From Paraphoma chrysanthemicola (Eukaryota > Ascomycota > Dothideomycetes > Pleosporales > Phaeosphaeriaceae), in contig JAGMWG010000004.1 in the NCBI GenBank assembly GCA_020744225.1, positions 1,116,001-1,180,000 on the forward strand: a stretch of 64,000 nt of DNA, in the 5' to 3' direction. Below, piece by piece: positions 1-9,796 of this stretch (the stretch's first letter is position 1; every line of letters begins with the position of its first letter). Under the pieces are notes generated by a model, which worked only from the letters and a program-made list of their open reading frames with translations, had not been told where the DNA came from and did no database searches. The position numbers were made by a program, and so were the translations under genes.

Positions 1-1313
1 CTTCAACGGGTCACGATTCAGACCGAAAAACGACTTGCTGAGGATAGCCTCTGTGATGACATGTGTCGACATGATTAGATATGGCTGACCATCTTTCTCT
101 ACTTTCAATCCAATTTTCCCAGCAAATTTCTCACGCGACGTCGATGACACCCGGGCTTCGATAAAGTCGTTAAGTTGAAGTGATTGAGCTGATCGAGCTT
201 GCCTGGAGGCACTTGCCAAGGGAGAAATCTGCGATTGTGACAAAGCTTTTGTTCGGGGCGTAGTTGCTACGGGGGATTGCAACATAGTTGGTTCCATCGT
301 ATTGGTGATATAGCTCACCTTCAAGCCACCGTACCTGTGGGGTAAATGCGAAGACGCTGAGGTGGTATCGAAAGTATCCGGAACGATGATTTGAAGTAGC
401 CCACTGATGAGAACATAGAATCCCAAAGCACCTTCGAATGTGAGAATTATGTCTCGTATGGTTTTGGGGGGCATTTCAGCCCTGCAGTCTATCAATGCTG
501 ATGGTCTGGGGTCCGGTGGAGGATGTACTCCACCGATTGGAGGCCATTGATGCTCAACGGGAAGCACGACAGGGGCTGCTGCTATGGTGAGAGGGATTTG
601 CTCGGAACCAACGTCCTGCAAGGGCGAACATGTCCAGCAACCAGTGTCAACTCCGCCCTCGCCATGTGTAGTGACATATTCGATATCCCATTTGTAAGAG
701 TCAGGGAGTTGTTCCTGAATCTCGTCACAGTCGGAAGGTAGCTTTGCTGCGAGACTTGTCAAGACGTGTCGTTCGCTAGCTTCAGTAGAAATTCCAGTAT
801 TCGCTGGACAGCGACAGTCATTTTCTTCAGTCATGCCTTCTGCCACAGGATTGTCGCTGAGACTCATACAATCATTCTCTTCTTTCGAAACTTGAACTGT
901 CATTCTTGAATGCGATTTTCCGTTTTCATCATCTGTGGGGCTCGGGGAAGGCTAATGCGACTGTCAACCACGATGCACATGCACTTGGTACCTGCGTCGC
1001 GACGCAACACACTGCATGCATCTGGTACCGCGCGAGAGGTGTCTTACATGGAGATACACGCCGCTATCATTAATCTCTGTGCTAGTATTAACGCCAATTT
1101 GACTAATGCGGGCGCTGTCGATGCACTGCACCCACTGCCGGCGCACGCGGCAAGAGGCTTACCACTCAGTTTGTACTCAGCAGAGTCTAGCATTTCCAGG
1201 GGCTTTGCACCTAAAACAGTTGCATCTTTAAATCTATTCTCTGCAGCGTTCCGCTGGCTGTTATCAGTGGCCTCAGGTGCGCCTGCGCGGCGAAACGGAT
1301 TACGGATAGGCAT
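1..1313 (-). CDS. Fungal hypothetical protein, 3' end outside window
   Basis: I read this gene by splicing. Exons are 1313..1163, 1076..1048 and 951..1, and the gene continues beyond base 1. Donors are GTAAGC and GTAAGA; acceptors are CACAG and ATTAG. The joins keep frame (151 nt, then 29 nt, then 317 open codons) and give 377 residues before the edge. The first exons encode an N-terminus ending in EYKLSEINDSGVYLH, a motif I recall at the start of several dothideomycete hypothetical proteins. Then comes an acidic region. A C-terminal segment around VITEAILSK looks folded and recurs, from memory, in lineage-restricted fungal proteins of unknown function. No signal peptide or membrane segment is visible. 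The start ATG lies 90 bases downstream of the neighbouring regulator's stop, on the same strand. The function is unknown. Exon 2 is a 29-base micro-exon. Confidence 0.72.
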
Positions 1314-1403
1314 CGTGGGCGGGGACTAGGCACAGTAACAAGAACAGATAATGCAGTAAGATGTAGGGTGTTTTAGCGTCTAGTGCTAGCTGGTTGCAGA
1401 GGG

Positions 1404-3549
1404 TTAAGAGGAGCCTCCATCTGGAGTCGGGGTGAGAACATGACTTGATGGCCGAGATCCAATGGGGCAGCAGCGGATCACCGAGAGACCGACACCCGCC
1501 AGCCACATCAATGAGTTCCCAGAAACTTCTTTTTCTTCTCTGGTCGTATTCATCATTCGTCTTAAGGACATGTACAGTTCTTTCCATTGCTGTCGTGAGC
1601 CAATAATACCGGTTGCGTGTGGTAGAGGATCTTCGCAATTGAACCCATGATACAAATCTAACAAGCTGGCATCCATAACGTCTCTCCCACACACTATATA
1701 ATGCTCGGTGTCGATACCATGGCTCTTTAGCAAATGTGTACGGATCTGGGATATATTCTTGGCTTGTAGATCAGCACACGTGTTACTGAGGTTTAAATCA
1801 GTCTTAAACGCCGAGAGTGGGCATTCCATGAAGAAGTCAGTCCACTTATTGCCGTCCTTGCTGCCTGCTTCCTTCACCCTCTCACGCTCTCGCGCATCGA
1901 ATATGTCCGTTAGTGAGGCTGTAGCTGCATGGCCACACACCAGGACGTGTCCAGTGATGCGGTCAGTGATCCGACATAGCGCGTCGTTTTGTTCGCAGGG
2001 TGTGCACCCCTCAGGGCGGGTATCGCAGCGAATTTTACGGATCTGAGGAAAGCTTAGCTGGAGCTGATTGTAAAATGCTTTGTAGCGCCGGCTGAATGTG
2101 CCAGCTTATGTAGAGAGATGGTTACACTCTTACCAAAGTCTCCATAAGACTTATTGGCAAGGTGCTCCCGACTCTACATTGGGCTTTGCTACATACCTTG
2201 CACCTATCGCACGCTTGTCCAGTGCGCGTCGAAATCGCGAGAGATTTTTTCACCACGGGCCACTCGTGTTCTTTGCTCAGTATCGATCGCGAGTGATGCA
2301 GTTCATGATTGTTGTCGACAGTAGGTTCTGTGTATGCTGTCTCACTCCCTGCCCGGCCATGCTGTCCAATGGAGCTTTGAGCACCTAAAGTGCGCGCCTG
2401 GCGCTTAGACCTGTACTCTGTACTACTAGAGTACACTGAGAAGGCTACGTTCGCTGACCTTTTCGCTGACGGAAGTTTTGGCTCTATAAGCCTTGGCGCG
2501 CACTGTACACATCGATGTTCGTCCATGTAGTCCTTTGCAGACTCGTAGTAGCATGCTATATGTTGCCAAGTGCCACATTGGAGGCAAGCAATGATGAATC
2601 TCTGGTCCGAGGAGCTCTCACAGATGCAGCTCATTCTTACCGGTTCGTCGGCATCCTGATAAACCATCACCTCTGGATCGATTTGTTCCTTGTGTTCTGC
2701 TGAGTGATAGACAACTACCGCGTCGTGACCGGTCTGTGGATTGACATTTGCCTTTTCCTCCAGCTCAAAAAGTCTGGCTCTCAGCCTTTTTCGGTAATTT
2801 CTTTGCGCTATACGGTTTTGGATTCGTCTTCTCTCTTCATTTCCCATCAAGCTGCCGTTAAAGACCGTTTCACTGGGGCCGACAAACTCAGCGGCATTGG
2901 CTTGGGATGAGGCGAGGACCTTCGTAGTGACACTGCCTAGTACGGCGCCATTCCAATCCAGATACTTCCATCGTTGATCTAGTCGAGTCAGGGATAGCGA
3001 TATTACATAGCTTTTACGCTTACCGTCGATATGAAGCCTGCTGTAGTATATAGCACATGCGGCGTCCCATCGGTATTGGAGCCATCGTTGATGCTCGCTA
3101 TTCCAACGGTAGAGGAAAGCGTCCGCAGTACGGTCGATGACCTCAGAGAGCCAGAGCCTCTCTAAGCTTTTTGAAGAAGAAGTAAGCCTTAGCTCTCCGA
3201 AAGCCTTCGATGACAGGTCTTTGTCACTCTCGAGGTCGACATGTCTATGAGGTGTGCCTGCCATTGTATAATCCAAAGACCGTTCATGTTTGCGAGATCT
3301 CACATAAGCTCTCCATTGCGCAAATACTAGGACAGCATGAACATAGTTTGTGACTGCTTTCGTGCGGGCTGCCGTGTTTGAAAGGAAGCTCCAAGGTGAA
3401 CACAATTGTCGAAGAAGGTCGGTGCCACAAAGATCAAAACCAGTCCAAGCTTCAACGTATTCACCCACATCTTCTATCGACGCCTTCTTAGTAGCATCAA
3501 TAATACGTAGGAGAATCTTGACAATGTTCGCAACAGTAAGCTCTTGTGC
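1404..3549 (-). CDS. Composite regulator: bZIP + PHD finger + Zn2Cys6 (start unresolved)
   Basis: Exons are 3549..2197 and 2042..1404, with intron GTATGT...CCTCAG at 2196..2043. The open frame starts directly after the TAG of the C2H2 gene and has no ATG until 3264. From that ATG it codes about 568 residues; from 3549 it gives 663. Modules in order, numbered from the ATG: a fungal bZIP basic region (about 139-175, RRRIQNRIAQRNYRKRL); a PHD finger (about 207-250, with CIC, CLQC, GTWQH and CVQC spacing); and a Zn2Cys6 cluster split by the intron (CDRCK, then IRKIRCD, then PEGCTPC), ending in TDRITGH as in many fungal C6 factors. The C-terminal part carries a CPLSAF...C...H...H arrangement resembling a degenerate fungal C2H2-like zinc site. 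The role is probably nuclear DNA and chromatin binding. Whether it is separate from the upstream C2H2 gene is unresolved: the frame is shared and the 95 codons before the ATG look coding. Confidence 0.68.
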
Positions 3550-4364
3550 CTATGTGTATAGGTCTTCATCATCTTTTTGGTCTGGAGTCTTGAATATCGA
3601 GGGTTCTTGCTTCTGTGTCGGTGTAGGAGGTTCCGATTGTGGCGATCTCGGAATGTCAGAGGTGTCGATCCATTCAGCTTCTTTCGGAGCGGCAGCCTCG
3701 GCCGTTGTCTCATCTGGATGAGCAGAAACCTTTCCGCACCCTCTGACGAGTATATGCCGCTTCAAAATATTAGTCCGCATCTACTCAATGAAGAGACTCT
3801 ACGCACCTTGAGTGCGTCTTTTCGGGAAAAGCTTTTGTCACAGTGATTACAAGGAAACGGCTTTACTGCCAGATGTATCCTCTTATGCCTCTTTAGGTCG
3901 TGATTTCGATTGAAGCTTTCCGGACATTGATCACATTTGAAGGGTCTATCGTTTGCGATCGGAAAGTGGTATGGAGGGAGGCCTGGAAGGTGAGGTATTG
4001 CAGTTGCGTCCGCGCTGTTGAATCTGGGCATACTGTCGGGATGCGACCGAAATATAGCATGTTGGCCACTCGGATATTTGGCATTCGAAAAAACTGGGTC
4101 AAGAACAGGGAAAAGGTTTGGAGATGGTGGTGGTGGTGATGGTGGCTGGTTGTCGTTTGGCGAGGTTAGAAGATAGCCCAAGCTCGCAATGGACGGCAAC
4201 GTCTGCGACCATTGTGAAGTAACAACGGGATATTTGTGTAAAGAGGGCGGTGGTAGCTGGAACGCGTTGTGAGCGTAATCAATATGAGGTCTCCGCGCTG
4301 CGGAACTTGGAAGTTCCAGAGACCCCTCATGTTGGCTACTTGTTGTATCGTCGATCGAATCCAT
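3550..4364 (-). CDS. C2H2 zinc-finger transcription factor, Swi5/Ace2-like
   Basis: Exons are 4364..3807 and 3759..3550. The 47-base intron (GTGCGT...TTGAAG) contains an ACTAAT branch site. The product is 255 residues ending at TAG (3552..3550). The N-terminal 135 residues are Pro- and Ser-rich. Two C2H2 fingers follow at about 142-195: FKCDQC...HDLKRHKRIH, then FPCNHC...DALKRHILVRGCG. The NHDLKRHK and RKDALKRH signatures, with a terminal Cys in place of a second His, match fingers 2 and 3 of Swi5/Ace2-type factors. The intron falls exactly between DALK and RHIL of the second finger, which confirms the join. The acidic, Pro-rich tail runs to the TAG. The frame stays open after it into the bZIP/PHD/Zn2Cys6 region, so this may be the N-terminal part of a larger protein. 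Confidence 0.82.
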
Positions 4365-5777
4365 TCTGAAGGTTTACTGTCCCGACCGATGCTCAGAGAG
4401 CTTTCTGCGAAGTCACTTCAGAGCTGTTGAAGCCTACCCGTTTGTACCCACAGGTACGCAAGGATGGTCACCAGCTTGGATTCTTCATATAACGCGGCGG
4501 ATGGGTGTGTGATACAGCTCCAGGAGCTGGCAGATCATGCGACAAGGCTCTGATGATGCCAGAACAAATGCCAACAATCGATGGCCAAAGTTCGTTCTGT
4601 TCATGCCATGGAAATTTCTTGGTGATACTGATGAAGATCGGGGAAGGTCACGTGATGAAGGCAGTACCGTGTTCAAGGTCTAAGCGCTGGCTCTGCCAGA
4701 TGATCAGGCTGGGTTTCGAGTTCGGGGCTTAGGTTACACTGGATGTGTCTGTGCGGGGCTGAGTCGCCCTTCACGCCAGTCATCAAGCGCCCGCCTTGCA
4801 CAGATGGTAATGCGGTCGCTGTACTTGCTACAGGACGTCCGCGATGGTCAAGACACAAGCCGTCCGTAGTCCAGCTCTTAAGCCTTCTTAGGACATTAAC
4901 GATCGTTCCGGACAGTTTTGACGTGTACTGTAATCTGCGAGCATCTGCCTACCTGTACATACCGGAGAACTTTTCAAGACGCAACGTACCACCAAAACAT
5001 GGGAACGACATACTTCGACCTTATATTGCCAGTGTGTTGAGTATTAACTGCGGGTTGGTGACAGCGGGTTTCTGCACGATCGCGGGATTGAGTGTGGAAG
5101 AGTATTTACCCACCGATCCAATTCCTGGACTTTTTATCAGTATCTTCCAAACCGTGAAGAGTTTCGTGCAAAGACTAAGCGGATGGAAAGTGGTCGGAGT
5201 TTGAGCATCCAAGAAGTTACCCACGGAGACCATTCTCTGTCGGCCAAATCTCGGTCTTTCGCGCTTCAACCTCGGTGGTAACACTCCCAACGGCAAAATT
5301 GAGAGTAAGACTCCTCCGCGATCCATACCTGCATCAAACTTTCCTAATTTGGCAATATCACTCCCGTGGCTGGCCGAATCAAAGTTGCCAAGGATGACCA
5401 ACGTGGTGAAAGTCGTGGAAACTTCAGTGAAAGTTTCGCTACGATCGACACTTGTGCAAAGTTGCCCAATCGGGAAACTTCAGGGCGAGCTTGATTGGTT
5501 GGACAAGATCGCTAGCGACGAAGTAAGAGAGTGAAAGTTCTGCTGTGATCGATGGATATGCGGAACTTGCCTGATTAGGCAATCCTACACATGAGTGAAA
5601 GGATCCCATTTCTTTTACCTTTCTCACCTTGAATCACAAATATGGACTTGTCCATGTGCGTTATAGCGTATATTCTGGGTCCTGTTCCATCTCTGACCTG
5701 CCTCAAGTACTGCATGATATGACGCTATTGATGCTCAAGCTTTCTAAGGCTCACGAGCCCAAGTCTGATCTTCATGT
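4365..5777. other. Intergenic, no supportable gene
   Basis: Overlapping open frames at about 4743-5204 (plus) and 5021-5401 (minus) oppose each other and show no domain, codon pattern or splice structure. The stretch should hold the C2H2 gene's promoter and the acyl-CoA synthetase terminator. I see no repeat or mobile element. Confidence 0.5.
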
Positions 5778-7826
5778 CTAAGTCAGTCTAACGGTCTTGC
5801 TCTTAATCCCTTCCCAATCCTTTCTTTCAAATGGTAGATAACTATCCGAAGTCGGTGGCAACCAATAGATCTTGTCCTCGCCAGTTACAAGATTGGGATC
5901 AATGCCTTCTCGCTTCAATCGGCCCTTCTGGATCTTGAGTGTTCCGGTATATTCGAGTGCAGGTGTAACTCTCAAGAAAAGCGGTACAGCATACCCGGGC
6001 AGGACTGCTCTCGCATGTGTTGCTAAGTCCTTGAAGTTGAACGTAGCCTCAGTTACACCGTCCGCCAATACTACTGAAGCAGCGCCGGCTCGACCGTCAT
6101 AGCCTGGCACTGAGACGCCATAGACGTTTGTTTCAGCGATCTGAGGGTACTTGCCAATCATGTCTGCGACCTCGTTGGTGGAGACGTTCTCGGACTTCCA
6201 ACGAAACGTATCGCCGAGACGGTCAACAAAGAATACGCGGCCATCAGCGTCTTGTCGCATCATGTCGCCAGATTTGAACCACCTGAAATGCTGTCAGCAA
6301 ATTTGTCGTTACTAAAGACGATGGGTACGCACATGTCACCCTTCTCGAACACGTCGTATATCCGCCTGTTCTCCGTTGCAGCATCGTTGTTGTAATACCC
6401 TGGCACGCTCGGCAATGTTTCTGGCGTCAATCTATGAAGCACTTGTCCTGGCTCATTCACGCCGCATCTTATCGCAAAGCCGTTCTCATCTCGCATGATA
6501 TCCTCGGTGTCCACGTCCATTTTCACCCTGACCTCTTGGTCTTTGAACCGCCAATCCCACAATAAACCACGAAGGCCAATAGTGTGTGCGGTGAAAGGTC
6601 CAGCGTTTTTATTGAAAGTCGCACCCAGTCCATCTGTTGCAGCGTATAGCTCGTTGATGATCGGGATACCAAATCTCTGTCGGAAAGGTTCCCAGACGTC
6701 TGGTCTCATGCCATTGCCCCAAGCCATTCGAGCTTTGTGTTTCCGCTCGTAGGGGTTTGGCGGGCCATTCAGAAGATATCGACAAAGCTCGCCAACGTAC
6801 TGAATGATGTTGGCCTCCGACGCTGCAACTTCCGGCCAAAACGTCCGGTGCGAGAATTTCCTGCCTAGTGCAATAGTCGCACCTGCATGAATGATTGGCG
6901 TTGTGCATAGACCGTGCGCAGCACCATGATACAGGGGCATCACCGTGAACATGATGTCTCCGGGTTTCAATTCCAGGTACTTGGCAGCTGTATACCCGGT
7001 CAGTAATTCCCGGCCTGTACCCATTGCCACAGCCTTGGGCATTCCTGTTGTGCCGGATGTATATATCAGGCCACGCACTGATTCTATGCTTATGTTTTCT
7101 CTTCGAGACTCGGGAATCGGCTTGGTGTCTGTCAACGAAGCGATGAAGGAGGGGTCGTAGTAATGAATTTTGACGCTCAAATCTTCGAGCTCTTTGCGGG
7201 ACGGCTCAACGTTGTTCTTCACATCAATGTCGGCGATGAGGTGCTTCGTACGACATAGCTGAGCGAGGTTAGCTTCTGAGCGCATCATATTGCAGCTTCC
7301 GTAGTTCAGGAGTCTTACCTTCGCACAATGTAACAGTCCGTCTCCAGTCAGGTTCCAATTGATAAAACTGGTCACCGCCCCAATCGCGTCAATGGCAAAC
7401 CAGAGCATCAAGTACTCTGGGCTATTTCCACCGTCAATGGCGACTATTTCCTCCACACCGACCCCCAGATCATTCATCAGCCAATTGCCCACCCGTGTTA
7501 TGCAGACGAAGAACTCCCCATATGTCCATTTCTTGCCCTCAAAGATCAAAAAAATCGCATTGGGCTGATTGCGCGCGTGATCTTCGAGTACGTGGTACGT
7601 TAAGACGCGTTTACGAACTACGCGGTCGGTCAGGAAGTCCACAACCTCCTGAGAGGGTGCCAATCCGCCGCGTGCATTCTTGAGATCGTGTGCGATATGG
7701 AATTTGGCGTTCAGGTATGCGGCGAGGGCAGATGCGCCAGCTGCTCCGGCAAGGACTGGAACTCCGAAGTGTCAGCATCCTTTGTCTCGTTCCAGATTGA
7801 ATTGTAGGACTTGACTCACGCGCCAT
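5778..7826 (-). CDS. FAT1: Very-long-chain acyl-CoA synthetase / fatty acid transporter (FATP family)
   Basis: Exons are 7826..7820, 7761..6333 and 6282..5778, coding 646 residues, the usual FATP length. Exon 1 is only seven coding bases (ATGGCGC before GTGAGT). Splicing gives MALPVLAGAAGASALAAYLN, a hydrophobic N-terminal membrane anchor, which supports this start. The AMP-binding signature YTSGTTGMPKA lies near residue 240. The FATP/VLACS motif GRVFFVDRLGDTFRWKSENV opens exon 3. The family activates long and very-long-chain fatty acids to CoA esters using ATP, coupled to uptake, at plasma membrane, ER, lipid bodies or peroxisomes. The protein ends VRLT, with no C-terminal SKL-type peroxisome signal. 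The symbol is by homology to yeast Fat1; fungi carry several paralogues, so the exact orthologue is uncertain. Confidence 0.9.
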
Positions 7827-8777
7827 CTTTCCTAAAAAGTTTGACTCTACACAAAAGAATGGAATAATGCGACAGGTCAACCAAATTCCCCTGGTACACC
7901 CCAAAATGACGTCCTGTAGCAGTCTGAAGCACAATCAAGAAGTTCCATGGTACGCTGACACCTTGAGATGGGGTAGCTCCAAAGCACCGAGGTTGTGGAC
8001 GAGTCCGAGTCAGCGAATGATATCATTTTACTAGGACGGCTGCGTCGTAGCGTCGTACTTTCCCCAGCGACGCCCAAGGTTAGGTGTGCCGCCCCCGCAT
8101 CTGGTCGCCAGCCGCTAATGCTCGGCTATGTCCGATACAGCCGAACAGTTCGATTGACTGCTCTGAGTGTACCTTGAGGAACACGCAAGCTACATGCACA
8201 GTGATACTGTCTGCAATGTCATCATGGTTTTACGGTATGGTAGCATCGTCTCCTACCTGCAAATGGGAAGCAAGCTGAGTATACAGGAGTAGATTTTGTT
8301 CGTCTATTTTGGAGTTGGAAATATTCTTTGAACACTCTCGACGCATCCGAGTACCCGGGCCGATATCAGTCATAGTACTATAATGTTCAGGTGACTTGAG
8401 GGCATATTTTGAGTGTACCATGGGTGTAGCAGTGGGATACACTTCCAGTGTGAAACCTGCAGCGACCTCGGAAGCATCGAGCAGTAATGTCTGGGAGGGC
8501 CCAGTTAATTTGCTGCAAAAGATTATCTGGCCATGATTCAGTGGGTGGGTCTGTCGAGTCCGGCGTAATCACGTGATGTAAGGTACCACCGGCGAAACGT
8601 CGGGCCAATGCAGTCCGCCGCCGGTGGCGATCACTTACTCAGCCTTGAACATAACTTGCCCAACATCACCGCGCACCTCGAACATCATCCCCACACACAC
8701 CACGACATTCCACTCCAAAAACCCGCGCGCACGCGATCGAGAATCAACGATAATACCTTTCGCGCACAACCGTAATC
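7827..8777. other. Divergent intergenic region FAT1-like / Kin17
   Basis: This 951-base region lies between two divergent starts and should hold both promoters. The pyrimidine-rich, CACA-rich 150 bases before 8778 fit a 5' leader. Small open frames on both strands show no coding character. Confidence 0.5.
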
Positions 8778-9662
8778 ATGGGCAAAGCCGAGGCAGGCAC
8801 GACGAAATGGGTCGCCAACAAAATGAAGTCAAAGGGCCTGCAGCGCCTGCGATGGTGGTGTGAAATTTGCCAAAAGCAGTGTCGCGACGCCAACGGCTTC
8901 AAGTGCCATGTTCAGTCCGAGTCGCACGTCCGGCAAATGCAGGTCGTGGGTGAAGACCCGCGCAAATACATCAGCGGCTTCAGCACCGACTTCCAGCGAG
9001 ATTTTGTCTCTCTACTCCGAACCGCGCACGGCGAGAAATGGATCAGCGGAAACAAGTTTTACAATGAATACATTCGCGACAAGGAGCACGTGCACATGAA
9101 TGCGACCAAGTGGAGCAGCTTGACTGAGTTCACCAAGCATCTGGGTCGCGAAGGCATTTGTCACGTCAAGGAGGATGAGAAGGATGGCCTTATGATTGCT
9201 TGGAGAGATACCAGTGCCGCGGCAGTAAAGCGCAAGGAGGAGATTGCTGAGCTCGAGGCTGCAGAAGCACGAAGTGGCGCTGGCGAGGATAAGATGCTGA
9301 AGAAGATGGCGAAGCGTGCACAGGAGGAGGCAGAAGCGAAGAAGGCCGTGGAGGCCAAGCGTGCAGCAGCAGCTGCGGCTATGGCACAGAAGGAGAACAC
9401 TACACCCCCAGCGGAAAGCGCATCGCCAACTGAAGACAAGAAGGTGGACTCACCCTTGGATGATGCCACCAAGGAGTCAGAGAAGAAGGAAAGCGAAGAG
9501 CCAAAGGTCGAAGCAGCACCTGTCAAGTTGAGCTTTGGCCTCAAGGCCAAGGCGGCGCCACCCAACAAAGCTGGGCTCGGTCAGATGAAGAGCCATAGTA
9601 TCTTCAAGCGAAAGAAGGACGACGGGATGGATGCGAAGCCTGTCAAAAAAGTGAAGCTATGA
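8778..9662 (+). CDS. Kin17 / Rts2 family DNA- and RNA-associated protein
   Basis: A single exon codes 294 residues from MGKAEAGTTKWVANKMKSKG, the near-invariant family start. A C2H2 finger at about 28-50 (CEIC...H...H) is followed by the Kin17 winged-helix domain (about 51-160), with DFVSLLRTAHGEKW and the block around NATKWSSLTEFTKHL. An Ala/Lys/Glu-rich coiled segment (165-215) and a basic tail ending KPVKKVKL, probably a nuclear signal, follow. The animal C-terminal KOW domain is absent, as is usual in fungi. Kin17 proteins are nuclear and linked to pre-mRNA splicing and DNA replication or repair. The ATG context is good and no intron is needed. Yeast RTS2 and human KIN are the named relatives. 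Confidence 0.95.
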   Translation: MGKAEAGTTKWVANKMKSKGLQRLRWWCEICQKQCRDANGFKCHVQSESHVRQMQVVGEDPRKYISGFSTDFQRDFVSLLRTAHGEKWISGNKFYNEYIRDKEHVHMNATKWSSLTEFTKHLGREGICHVKEDEKDGLMIAWRDTSAAAVKRKEEIAELEAAEARSGAGEDKMLKKMAKRAQEEAEAKKAVEAKRAAAAAAMAQKENTTPPAESASPTEDKKVDSPLDDATKESEKKESEEPKVEAAPVKLSFGLKAKAAPPNKAGLGQMKSHSIFKRKKDDGMDAKPVKKVKL

Positions 9663-9796
9663 GCTTCAGAGGAAAACACAGGTCATTTCATGCATAGCGA
9701 GGCGTTGGTATATCCATCTCGATGATTTTTTGCATCTTTTTTAGTAAAGGCGTGGGAGGCGGCGTTCATTATCAAGTCCATAATCACTCTAGTTGA

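Noticed and set aside
4743..5401. Opposed 126- and 153-codon frames between the C2H2 and FAT1-like genes
   Set aside because: They overlap on opposite strands, lack splice logic and recognisable motifs, and have random-like composition.
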